NCBI RefSeq assembly: GCF_021389975.1
Contig: NZ_CP089981.1
Location: 2,567,501 to 2,631,500, forward strand
DNA from: Fulvivirga ulvae
GTDB taxonomy: Bacteria > Bacteroidota > Bacteroidia > Cytophagales > Cyclobacteriaceae
Direction of reading: 5' to 3'
DNA: 64,000 bases
The notes under the pieces were generated by a model. The model saw nothing but the letters and a program-made list of their open reading frames with translations. It was not told the DNA's origin and did no database searches. Position 1 is the first letter of the stretch, and each line of letters opens with the position of its first letter. This document shows, piece by piece, positions 34,811 to 43,546 of the stretch. The position numbers and the translations under genes were made by a program.

Positions 34811-36111
34811 CCATTGATTTTGTTTAATAAATACTTCATGTAGGAGCGCAAAATTCTCCCTTTGATTTTAAGTGACAAGCGGTTGTCAGTTATTGGCTGA
34901 TGAATGTAGTTACTCTTTAATATTTCGGCTATCCTAGTCGAGGGTTTTTTTTCTTCTGTTATACCAATATGACGTGCTAGATAATTTTTATGAAAAGTTT
35001 TATTTATGGTAGAACCATAATTGTTTATGGATAATGCCTGTATGGCATATGTGAGTTCCCTTTTATTACTTGCTGAGATAATATTAAGCCCATCTGGCTC
35101 AAAATCGTAATTCATTTGCTCACCATGGGGATTGTAATATATTACGGGGCGGCCTATTGCAATTGCTTCATGAATTAGAGAGCTAAATCTGGAAATTAGA
35201 ATGGAACTCTCTTGTAACGTCTTATGTACTATTGCAGCACCCGATTTAACACAGTTGTACTTACTCATATCGCCCAAGTCTCTTGGATGTTGAGATATTA
35301 TATACTCTACTTTATTAACATTCATTACGTCTATAATATCACTCACCCAACTTTCTCTGACTTCCTCAAAAATACCATAAGTAAAGTTAACGTTAATCAT
35401 TACACGATTAGTAGATGGCCGTGGTATACATTCAATTACTTCGTATCTTGGATTTCCTCCAATAAAATTTACATCGCGTACCACTGATTTTAAAGAAACA
35501 ATACCTTGAAAAATTGGATAATCGCACCATTCCATTCTTCTTAAATAGTCATTAAAATCTATTATAGACTCTTGAAGGCAATAAGTTGGTAGGTTTTGTT
35601 TTTTGAAATGATAAATTAAAAGTCTCTCGACTGGTCCCCAATCATTTGAGACTACCAATTGTTCTTTTAAGTCTTCTTTAGAAGGGAAAAACTTAAAATT
35701 TTGATACTTAATGTGCAGATTATTAAGTGCTGTTGATGCATTCTCAAACTTTAACATTGAATTAAGTACATTGTAATTCTTGGGGTTTAACTCTTTCAGT
35801 ATATTCTTGAATAAATAAACATGAGTATCGTTTGAAATGAAAAAGTTTGTTGAAGTATCCCTAGAAGGAATGTTTGTTTTTGATTTTACAGGTATTAAGT
35901 TAAAGCCGGTTATTGTATTGGGGTACTCTTTTTTTATGGAATTCAAGATACTTTCTTCAACAAAAATTTCATTCTCAACGTTAATGTAATGGTTAAATTT
36001 TGTCAGAAGTCCTTCCCCTGAATCAAATTTAATGGCAACTAAATTCTTGTTATTTTTTTTGAGCTCATAAAATGAAGCGAGGTCGTTTTCGAAGAAATAG
36101 ATTTTATACAT
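34807..36111 (-). CDS. Probable GT-B type glycan biosynthesis protein, family not recognised
   Basis: 434 residues from the ATG at 36111, which overlaps the wzx stop as TGATG. The first half is poorly conserved. The second half has a GT-B-like C-terminal domain: VEYIISQHPRDLGDMSKY, then SSILISRFSSLIHEAIAIGRPVIYYNPHGE, which looks like the nucleotide-sugar binding region of capsule glycosyltransferases or CDP-glycerol glycerophosphotransferase-like enzymes. It is AT-rich like its neighbours. A transferase role is inferred from this C-terminal pattern and from context only. Confidence 0.5.
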   Translation of the reverse strand: MYKIYFFENDLASFYELKKNNKNLVAIKFDSGEGLLTKFNHYINVENEIFVEESILNSIKKEYPNTITGFNLIPVKSKTNIPSRDTSTNFFISNDTHVYLFKNILKELNPKNYNVLNSMLKFENASTALNNLHIKYQNFKFFPSKEDLKEQLVVSNDWGPVERLLIYHFKKQNLPTYCLQESIIDFNDYLRRMEWCDYPIFQGIVSLKSVVRDVNFIGGNPRYEVIECIPRPSTNRVMINVNFTYGIFEEVRESWVSDIIDVMNVNKVEYIISQHPRDLGDMSKYNCVKSGAAIVHKTLQESSILISRFSSLIHEAIAIGRPVIYYNPHGEQMNYDFEPDGLNIISASNKRELTYAIQALSINNYGSTINKTFHKNYLARHIGITEEKKPSTRIAEILKSNYIHQPITDNRLSLKIKGRILRSYMKYLLNKING

Positions 36112-37544
36112 CACATAAACCAAATATAGATTCCAAAAATAAAAAGAACTAAAGCAGGAGGAATAGCTACTTTTTTTTCAAAGGTAAAAAAGTTTAACTC
36201 AAATGATTTTAAGGAGTAATGCGCTGAATACCAACTATAAAATGCTAAGTTACTAACAATTTGAGCTACTGGAAAAACAAATACCCCTAATTCATTAAAA
36301 GCAATTATTACAAATCCTATATATATCAATCCTGATATCCCATTTGCCTTATGCCAAATAATATGGTTTGTAGTGCTGTACAATTGAATATGCATAGCCC
36401 CATATCTTTCTAAAAAAACACCAATTCCCATAGTTATCCACAAGCATCTACTTACAAAGGGAGATTGACTATTTATTAGGCCAATAAAAAAATCAGATGT
36501 TAGAGCTATTATTATTATACTAATTACAAGTATCCAATATGATAATATCATTCCTTTAGAAGCGACGGTTAATTGCTCTTTAAATTCATTTCTTGCTCTT
36601 AAAATAGCTAACAATGGTAACTTGCTATAATATGGTACTCGTGAGAAGTCAGATAATATCGTTATGATCCTAAGAGCTAACAAATAAGATGCTACTTCCT
36701 GCGAGTTTTCAAATTGTGCGTAATAGATTCCTGAGAATTGTACAATTCCATAGCTCATAATAATACCAATGGCACTTCGCCAAGAACTTGGCCAAATTTG
36801 ATGGAAAATATTCCAATTGAACTGACTAATATGGTTGACTTTATTACGAAGTTGGTGTTTTCGGCATAGTAGTGAGTTCCGTATGACTATGATAATTAGC
36901 CAAAATTGATTATTTATTACTAACATCAGAAGACCTCCATTAGCCAATATGATTAGGCAGCCTCCTAGCACGGAACAGATGTTGGTTATGATGTCCCATC
37001 TTTTGATAAGAGCGATATTATTTGTACCCATAAGGTACGTCGTATATAAGATCCCATAAATGTAAATTGGCGCGGACACTAAAATTATACCCCAAGATAT
37101 CCAGGCGGCTTCTTTGATGTCAAGATCATTTATTGGTTTTATTAATGACCAAGTCCCCAATACAGTGATAAGAATAAATGAAAGTAATGCTAAGCATAGA
37201 TATATTCTTTTCATTGAACCATACAGCTTTGAAACAAGGTCGATGTTTGGCATAGATGCTTGTTGGGGACTTACTTTTATTGTCCTTAAATCCTTGATCT
37301 CTGAGGCTCCACCCATTGCAAATGATATCGCCCTACTAAAGGATTGAGTAAAACCTATATCGGCAAGTTGAAGAATGCTGAATATTGTCAAAAATAGAAA
37401 CCAAATGCTGGTTTGTTGGGAGGAAAAGGAGGAAAGAATTAGAGGCAGGAGGACAATAATATTTATAGCTCGAGCTAGAAAACTGCCCCATGTCATTGCA
37501 ATGGCTGAATTTATTAGCCTGAGGAAAAGCTTATTTAAATTCAT
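36111..37544 (-). CDS. Wzx-type polysaccharide repeat-unit flippase
   Basis: 477 residues with about twelve to fourteen hydrophobic segments, the layout of the MOP/PST flippase superfamily. The N-terminal region (WGSFLARAINIIVLLPLIL ... FLTIFSILQLADIGFTQSFSRAISFAMGG) is typical of O-antigen flippases. It moves undecaprenyl-linked repeat units to the outer face of the inner membrane for Wzy. The start overlaps the stop of the sialidase-like gene by four bases. Confidence 0.75.
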   Translation of the reverse strand: MNLNKLFLRLINSAIAMTWGSFLARAINIIVLLPLILSSFSSQQTSIWFLFLTIFSILQLADIGFTQSFSRAISFAMGGASEIKDLRTIKVSPQQASMPNIDLVSKLYGSMKRIYLCLALLSFILITVLGTWSLIKPINDLDIKEAAWISWGIILVSAPIYIYGILYTTYLMGTNNIALIKRWDIITNICSVLGGCLIILANGGLLMLVINNQFWLIIIVIRNSLLCRKHQLRNKVNHISQFNWNIFHQIWPSSWRSAIGIIMSYGIVQFSGIYYAQFENSQEVASYLLALRIITILSDFSRVPYYSKLPLLAILRARNEFKEQLTVASKGMILSYWILVISIIIIALTSDFFIGLINSQSPFVSRCLWITMGIGVFLERYGAMHIQLYSTTNHIIWHKANGISGLIYIGFVIIAFNELGVFVFPVAQIVSNLAFYSWYSAHYSLKSFELNFFTFEKKVAIPPALVLFIFGIYIWFM

Positions 37545-38728
37545 CTAGCGTTATCTATAATACTACAGGAGATCCCGTTTTTATTACCTGTAATTATGTC
37601 TTTCTCATTAAATCTGCAGAGAATGATTTCTTTGGCGTACGATCTGCTTCGATCATAGATTGCATACAAATTTCCATTCTCACCCTCAGCTACATCTGGG
37701 TATGAGACTCCCATTCTCTCATCTATTATTAGTGACTCCCAACTTTTCATTTTGTCTCTTGACAAATAAACAGTTAACTTTTCTCTTACCAAACTATTAT
37801 TTTGAACAAATAGAAAATTTCCAGAACGGAGTTTTTTAATATGTGACCGAGAATTTGTGGTGGGCTGTAAATCTATAGAAGAGAGCGGTGACCAGTTGTA
37901 TCCATTATCAAAAGAAGTTGATGAGAATGTTCCTTTTTTTGTTCTGAGGATGGCGTGAATAACATTTTTATCTATTTCAACTAGTTGCGGTTCATCAACT
38001 TCTTTGATAGCTTTTGGGACTTTAATTATACTCTCAAGGTGAAATTTATTAAAATCTGTGGTGCTTACTACATTCACTCCGGCCTTATGTTGTATTTCCG
38101 GATGAGGGGGTTTAAAATGATGAACCCCAGGGTAAATATCTCCCCAAATGGAAACAGGAAGCAGTATTCTTTCGTCAAGTAATTGAATTGGCTTGTTTAT
38201 CATTACACCATCATATATCCTCCTCGGAGTTGACCAATGGTCTTCCTCAGACTTTAACCCTGGAGATCTTATATACCAAACACCACCTCTACCATCCCAA
38301 AATTCATATGACTGAGTCCAAAAGATATACAAATGCTGATCTTTTTCTGAATACCAAATCGTTGGGTCAAAAGCTCTAACACCTGGTTCAGGCTCAATTA
38401 TAATTGCATTTTTCTGCCATGTTAGACCGTCATCCTTACTCATTGAGACAGTAACATAATTGTCCGTTCCTTCATTTACATCACCACTATACCATACTGC
38501 CCATAGTACACCCTCTTTTGTTCTTTCAATGCTAGGTATGCCTTGCCAAAGACGGTTTGTATATCTTAAATAGTTTTGAGAACTATCATTGATGTTGAAA
38601 TATATTGATGGGGGGTGTAAAGCAATAGTATCATTAGGATCATGAAGTACTCTATCTAGCTCATCCGTACAGGATATGGAGAATAAATAAACTATACATA
38701 TAAACAATAGATTGTACCTTTCTAACAT
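37541..38728 (-). CDS. Sialidase-like (BNR/Asp-box) lipoprotein
   Basis: 395 residues from the ATG at 38728, whose leader ends in lipobox FSISC. Asp-box motifs of the form S-x-D-x-G-x-x-W appear twice (SKDDGLTWQK, SFDNGYNWSP), with further beta-propeller features: ERTKEGVLWAVWYSGD, and YPDVAEGENGNLYAIYDR as a probable Asp-rich late blade. It resembles exo-sialidases and other six-bladed glycan hydrolases of the BNR_2 type. Being a coupled member of a polysaccharide synthesis operon is unusual for a hydrolase; it may trim, edit or bind the glycan at the cell surface. The substrate is not known. Confidence 0.65.
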   Translation of the reverse strand: MLERYNLLFICIVYLFSISCTDELDRVLHDPNDTIALHPPSIYFNINDSSQNYLRYTNRLWQGIPSIERTKEGVLWAVWYSGDVNEGTDNYVTVSMSKDDGLTWQKNAIIIEPEPGVRAFDPTIWYSEKDQHLYIFWTQSYEFWDGRGGVWYIRSPGLKSEEDHWSTPRRIYDGVMINKPIQLLDERILLPVSIWGDIYPGVHHFKPPHPEIQHKAGVNVVSTTDFNKFHLESIIKVPKAIKEVDEPQLVEIDKNVIHAILRTKKGTFSSTSFDNGYNWSPLSSIDLQPTTNSRSHIKKLRSGNFLFVQNNSLVREKLTVYLSRDKMKSWESLIIDERMGVSYPDVAEGENGNLYAIYDRSRSYAKEIILCRFNEKDIITGNKNGISCSIIDNAR

Positions 38729-38935
38729 TAAAACTTTTAAGGATAATAATGTGGTATTACTTATTAAGGCTTTCATTAGTATAACCTTTATGCTTCTTTT
38801 GTATTAGTAGTTTCTAGAGTATTTTAATGTTGACACTTCTACATGCTAAAATTTATTTTTATTGCATGCAAGAGCAATTAACTCTTTAGTAAACTCTCGG
38901 GATGTTATAATATAATGGATCAACACTTCTCAATT

Positions 38936-38981
38936 GTTTATTTAAGCAAACTATAGATGTTTATTTAAGCAAACTATAGAT
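38936..38981. repeat. Perfect tandem duplication of a 23-bp unit at a gene end
   Basis: The unit begins GTTTATTTAAGCAAAC and occurs at 38936-38958 and again, base for base, at 38959-38981 with no spacer. The second copy contains the last codons and TAA stop of the aldolase-fusion gene on the minus strand; the first lies just beyond the stop. This looks like a recent slippage duplication. Confidence 0.92.
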
Positions 38982-40496
38982 TGAAACAACCTTAATATTT
39001 TTATATCTTGTTGGTGTCCATGATGTCAGTTTAATAAGTTTATTTGCGGAGTCGATAATATATTGGTTCTCTTGAGTTAGTTCAAATTGAGTTGTATCTA
39101 TTGTATCAGAATACCCGTCAAAACCGACTAAGTTTATATATTGGCACCCCAATTCAATAGCAGTTTGTAATGCAATAGCTAGAGGGCTGTCTTTATATTT
39201 TTCTACAATATTAATTTCATTTAATTCATAGGCATCATCGGATATAAAGGGCGGTAAATAAGTGCCCATTTGTCTAGGTGAAGGTGGGTATACAAACTTG
39301 TAATCATTTGATAACAAGATAGACTTATACTTAGTCAATTTGTATGCTTCATTACCAGGTAAACAGAAGTACTGTTCAGTTTCTATTGTATTGTAGGCGG
39401 TAATATTCCGGGTACTAGAATGGATAATTGTCAGGTTATGGTTTTCATGAACCAGCTCTTTGATAGCGTTAAAATGAGAAGATGCAGAGGTTCCTCCTCC
39501 AATAATGATGGCTTGATCTTGTTTAATATTTTTTAATGGTTGAAGTTTTGTTGTGTCATTAGATTTATTTATTCTGTTGTTTAGTGCATTAATAATATTG
39601 CTAGTTGAATACCTCTTCTTGCTTATCCATGACATAACATCTTTTTGGGGAAGAGAATAAGCTCCAGAAATCATGTACGGCAAATTAGTTCCCCATTCAT
39701 ACTCTTTTTGTAAATACTCAAAATTTGAAACCAGATCACTAAGACCATTGTCTTGAGCATTAATTAATCCCTTGGATGCAAGATATGTAATGAGAAGTTC
39801 AGTCTTCAAGTTACCAGCACCCCTGCCCATACCTGTTATGGTACAATCAATAATTTTACACCCACACTCAATAGCAGTTAAACTATTTATCAAGGCCATT
39901 TCAAGATTATTATGTCCATGAAACCCAAGAGAGGTATTTGTTTTTTCTTGTACGATTTTTGTGATTTCTTTTATTTCATCAGGTAATATTCCTCCATAAG
40001 AATCAACCATATAGAAGAAGCTGACTAATCCATTTATACTTGGAATCTTGTCAAGGAAAGCTGGATTGTTTTTCCATTCGGACATGTACATGACATTAAA
40101 TGCCACATCAAATCCCATGTTTTTGATTTGTTTTGCCAAACTTACTGCGCGATCAAAATTAGCAGGGTCAATAGCCATTCTAACCAAGTCTATTATTCCT
40201 TTGCATGGAGTTAGGAGATAATCTAAATCCTCAGAAGTGGTATCTTTTTCATTAAGAATGATTGCTAATTTCTTCTTAGGACACAATTCTTTAATTCTTT
40301 TTAATAAATATTCAGGACAATAGAAATACTCACCAAAATAGAATGCCATAGGTGTACTTCTATATCCTACTTCTATATAGTCAATGGGTAGAGTATTAAG
40401 GACTGTGAAGTAATTTTCGCTGAGGTCTTGTGGGAAATTCCAGTTTGTATAATATCCACCGTCCCTGAGTGTGCAATCTAAAATTTCTATACTCAT
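38961..40496 (-). CDS. HMGL/DmpG-like aldolase fused to an MptE/DUF115-like domain
   Basis: 511 residues. Residues 1-270 are a TIM-barrel of the HMG-CoA-lyase/4-hydroxy-2-oxovalerate aldolase type: ILDCTLRDGGYYTNWNF, the metal-binding H-x-H in GFHGHNNLEMAL and the loop GMGRGAGNLKTELL. Residues about 330-511 form a separate alpha/beta domain with AIIIGGGTSASSHFNAIKEL and LAIALQTAIELGCQYINLVGFDGYSD. That pattern resembles MptE-like/DUF115 domains and some sialyl- or nonulosonate-transfer proteins. It probably makes or attaches an unusual sugar or keto-acid-derived residue of the surface glycan. The reaction is not established. Confidence 0.6.
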   Translation of the reverse strand: MSIEILDCTLRDGGYYTNWNFPQDLSENYFTVLNTLPIDYIEVGYRSTPMAFYFGEYFYCPEYLLKRIKELCPKKKLAIILNEKDTTSEDLDYLLTPCKGIIDLVRMAIDPANFDRAVSLAKQIKNMGFDVAFNVMYMSEWKNNPAFLDKIPSINGLVSFFYMVDSYGGILPDEIKEITKIVQEKTNTSLGFHGHNNLEMALINSLTAIECGCKIIDCTITGMGRGAGNLKTELLITYLASKGLINAQDNGLSDLVSNFEYLQKEYEWGTNLPYMISGAYSLPQKDVMSWISKKRYSTSNIINALNNRINKSNDTTKLQPLKNIKQDQAIIIGGGTSASSHFNAIKELVHENHNLTIIHSSTRNITAYNTIETEQYFCLPGNEAYKLTKYKSILLSNDYKFVYPPSPRQMGTYLPPFISDDAYELNEINIVEKYKDSPLAIALQTAIELGCQYINLVGFDGYSDTIDTTQFELTQENQYIIDSANKLIKLTSWTPTRYKNIKVVSIYSLLK

Positions 40497-40607
40497 AATA
40501 TAAATTGTATCAGTTTATGTTTAGTTAGCCGGAGTTTAGGATGTAAAGACAAAATTAATCACTTGCTTGTACAGTAGAATTTTGGAATAAATATTCTGTT
40601 AACATTT

Positions 40608-41627
40608 TTAATAATTATAATATTTGTGTAGAAACCATTCAACAGTTATTTCAATACCTGTGACAAAATTCTCATCTGCTTTCCAACCTAGTTCAGTTTC
40701 TATTTTAGAGGCATCAATAGCATATCGTCTGTCATGGCCAGCACGATCTTTTACATAAGTAATCTGCGATTTATACGATAGCCCATCTTTTCTTGGGCTC
40801 TTTTTATCAAGTATTTCACAAATTGTATTAGCTACTTCATTATTATTTCTCTCATTTCTTCCTCCAATATTATATGTCTCTCCTGATTTGCCTTTGTGAA
40901 AGACAAGATCAATGCCTTTGCAGTGATCCAGTACATACAACCAATCTCTTATATTTTTCCCGTCGCCGTATATAGGGATGTTTTCACCATTCAGGGCTTT
41001 TTGAATAATTACAGGTATTAACTTTTCATCGTGCTGTTTAGGACCGTAGTTGTTGGAGCAGTTAGTTGTAACAACATTTAGGCCATAGGTATGGAAATAA
41101 CTCCTTACCAGCATGTCACTGGAAGCCTTTGAGGCAGAGTATGGACTGTTTGGAGCATACGGCGTAGTTTCTTTGAAAAAACCTGTCTCTCCAAGAGTGC
41201 CATAAACTTCATCGGTGGAAATATGATGAAAGCGTGCTTCCTTGAATTCATTCTTTTTCTCGAAAGGGGCATTCATCCAGAATTTACGAGCAACATCAAT
41301 TAAGGTAAATGTGCCATTGATATTTGTGTTGATGAATGCTTCAGGTCCCTCAATGGAGTTGTCTACATGCGATTCAGCTGCAAAATGGATAACTCCCTGA
41401 AAGTTGTACTGCTTAAAAAGTTCTTCAATTAAACTCCTGTCACAAATATCTCCCTGAACAAATGTATATCTATCGTCAGATTTTACTTCCTCTAAATTTA
41501 CAAGGTCACCAGCATAAGTTAGTTTATCCAGGTTGATTAGATTGTACTCAGAATATTTATTTAGAAAATATGGAACGAAATTGGATCCAATGAATCCGGC
41601 ACCGCCGGTTATTAATATATTTTTCAT
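40608..41627 (-). CDS. rfbB: dTDP-glucose 4,6-dehydratase
   Basis: 339 residues with NAD-binding GGAGFIGSNF, the catalytic region STDEVYG, and the Y-x-x-x-K pair in PYSASKASSDMLVR. It converts dTDP-glucose into dTDP-4-keto-6-deoxyglucose. It overlaps rfbA by four bases. The later rhamnose genes rfbC and rfbD are not in the window, so the keto sugar goes either to a rhamnose pathway completed elsewhere or to another deoxysugar. Confidence 0.93.
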   Translation of the reverse strand: MKNILITGGAGFIGSNFVPYFLNKYSEYNLINLDKLTYAGDLVNLEEVKSDDRYTFVQGDICDRSLIEELFKQYNFQGVIHFAAESHVDNSIEGPEAFINTNINGTFTLIDVARKFWMNAPFEKKNEFKEARFHHISTDEVYGTLGETGFFKETTPYAPNSPYSASKASSDMLVRSYFHTYGLNVVTTNCSNNYGPKQHDEKLIPVIIQKALNGENIPIYGDGKNIRDWLYVLDHCKGIDLVFHKGKSGETYNIGGRNERNNNEVANTICEILDKKSPRKDGLSYKSQITYVKDRAGHDRRYAIDASKIETELGWKADENFVTGIEITVEWFLHKYYNY

Positions 41628-42496
41628 ACTTTATCTTCAGCTATTTTTGTCAAATATTGTCCATATTGGTTTTTTAATAACGGCTGAGCGAGATCTATTA
41701 GCTGTGCTTTACTAATGTAGCCCTTCCTGAATGCAATTTCTTCCAGGCAAGCTATTTTAAGCCCTTGCCTTTCCTCAATTGACTCTACAAAGTTAGAAGC
41801 TTGAAGTAAGCTTTGATGTGTTCCGGTATCAAGCCAGGCCATACCTCTACCCAATAATTCAACTCTAAGACTGCCTTCTTTGAGGTACATATTATTCAAA
41901 TCAGTTATTTCCAGTTCACCACGTGATGATGGTTTGATTTGCTTAGCTTTTTCTGCAACCGTGTTGTCATAGAAATATAATCCGGTTACAGCGTAGTTTG
42001 ACTTTGGATTTTGGGGTTTTTCCACAAGGGATACCACTTGGTTGTCCTCGGTGAACTCTACAACTCCATACCTTTCCGGATCCTTAACATAATAACCGAA
42101 TACAGTAGCCCCGTCCTGCATTTGAGCTGCTTGTATCAATGTTTTGGAGAAATTATAACCATAGAAAATATTATCTCCCAGTATTAGGCAGCAAGAGTCA
42201 TTTTCAATAAAATCTTCACCAATAATAAAAGCCTGAGCCAGACCGTCTGGAGAAGGCTGCACAGCATATTGTATGTCTAAACCCAACTGAGAGCCATCAG
42301 ATAACAGGTTCTTAAAATCTTCTGAGTCTTCAGGGGTTGTTATGATTAGTATTTCCTTTATATTGGCAAGCATTAAAACAGACAAAGGATAATATATCAT
42401 AGGTTTATCATATATGGGCAACATTTGTTTTGAAATGGTTTTGGTAAGGGGATAAAGCCTTGTGCCAGAGCCACCTGCGAGTATTATTCCTTTCAC
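41624..42496 (-). CDS. rfbA: Glucose-1-phosphate thymidylyltransferase
   Basis: 290 residues with the pyrophosphorylase motif GGSGTRLYPLT near the N-terminus, followed by QMLPIYDKPMIYYPLSVLMLA, ILGDNIFYG and VEKPQNPKSNYAVTGLYFYD. It forms dTDP-glucose, the substrate of the overlapping rfbB gene. The start is GTG. It lies 12 bases after galE. Confidence 0.94.
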   Translation of the reverse strand: MKGIILAGGSGTRLYPLTKTISKQMLPIYDKPMIYYPLSVLMLANIKEILIITTPEDSEDFKNLLSDGSQLGLDIQYAVQPSPDGLAQAFIIGEDFIENDSCCLILGDNIFYGYNFSKTLIQAAQMQDGATVFGYYVKDPERYGVVEFTEDNQVVSLVEKPQNPKSNYAVTGLYFYDNTVAEKAKQIKPSSRGELEITDLNNMYLKEGSLRVELLGRGMAWLDTGTHQSLLQASNFVESIEERQGLKIACLEEIAFRKGYISKAQLIDLAQPLLKNQYGQYLTKIAEDKV

Positions 42497-42508
42497 AATA
42501 TTTGGTAT

Positions 42509-43546
42509 TTAATGGGTTTCTATACTTGATATGTTTTTTTGCCAGTTCCAGGCATCTATTAGTGATTGTTCCAGAGAAAGTTCGGTTTTCCAGTTTAATT
42601 CATGTTGAGCTTTTGTAACATCCGCAAAAACCTTCTCAACGTCACCATCCCTTCTTTTTCCAATGACAAAGTTCAATTTTTGCTTAGTTGCTTTTTCAAA
42701 AACTTTCACCACTTCCATTACAGAGTGCCCAGTTCCTGTGCCGATATTATAAACTTCTTTTTGCTGTATATTGTTACCTATGACCATTTTAGTTAAGGCA
42801 GCAATGTGGGCTTTACTCAGGTCAACTACATGTATATAGTCCCTGATACAAGTGCCGTCTGTTGTATTATAATCATCTCCGAAAATAGTGAGGTGATTTC
42901 TCATGCCCGCGGCAGTTTGTGTAATATACGGAACAAGGTTATTAGGCGCGCCTATAGGCAGTTCACCTATTAAGCCAGATGGGTGAGCTCCAATAGGATT
43001 AAAGTATCTTAGAGAAATGAACTTGAAGTGACTTTTAGCTTTACAAAAGTCCGAGATAATGTCCTCACAAATTTGCTTAGTACGGCCATACGGTGATTCA
43101 GCAGGCTTTATTGGAGACTCTTCAGTTACAGGTAAAATATCAGGCTGTCCGTATACAGTACAGGATGATGAAAATACAAGGTTATTAACCGATTCATGCT
43201 CCATCACTTTAAGCAGGTTAATAGTAGATACGAGATTGTTCTCATAATACTTAATAGGGTTGGACGAAGATTCCCCCACTGCCTTATAAGCCGCAAAATG
43301 AATAACTCCTTGAATCCCACTATGCTTGGAAAATACAGATTTTAAAAAGCTTAGATCGTTACAATTTCCCTCCTCTAAATGAATTTCTGCTTTTGTGAGC
43401 TCTTCAAGCCTGTCTATTACAAATTTTTCAGAATTTGAAAAGTTATCAACAATTACCGGCGTATAGCCGGCATTAATAAGTTCGACACATGTATGGGAAC
43501 CTATATAACCGGCTCCTCCGGTAACAATGATTTTTCCTTTTTCCAT
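42509..43546 (-). CDS. galE: UDP-glucose 4-epimerase
   Basis: 345 residues of short-chain dehydrogenase type: GGAGYIGSHTCVELI, FSSSCTVYGQP, the Y-x-x-x-K pair in SPYGRTKQICE, RYFNPIGAHPSGLIGE and NYNTTDGTCIRDYIHVVDL-type spacing (DYNTTDGTCIRDYIHVVD). It interconverts UDP-glucose and UDP-galactose, and possibly the N-acetyl forms. The start overlaps the preceding stop by one base (TAATG). Confidence 0.93.
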   Translation of the reverse strand: MEKGKIIVTGGAGYIGSHTCVELINAGYTPVIVDNFSNSEKFVIDRLEELTKAEIHLEEGNCNDLSFLKSVFSKHSGIQGVIHFAAYKAVGESSSNPIKYYENNLVSTINLLKVMEHESVNNLVFSSSCTVYGQPDILPVTEESPIKPAESPYGRTKQICEDIISDFCKAKSHFKFISLRYFNPIGAHPSGLIGELPIGAPNNLVPYITQTAAGMRNHLTIFGDDYNTTDGTCIRDYIHVVDLSKAHIAALTKMVIGNNIQQKEVYNIGTGTGHSVMEVVKVFEKATKQKLNFVIGKRRDGDVEKVFADVTKAQHELNWKTELSLEQSLIDAWNWQKNISSIETH

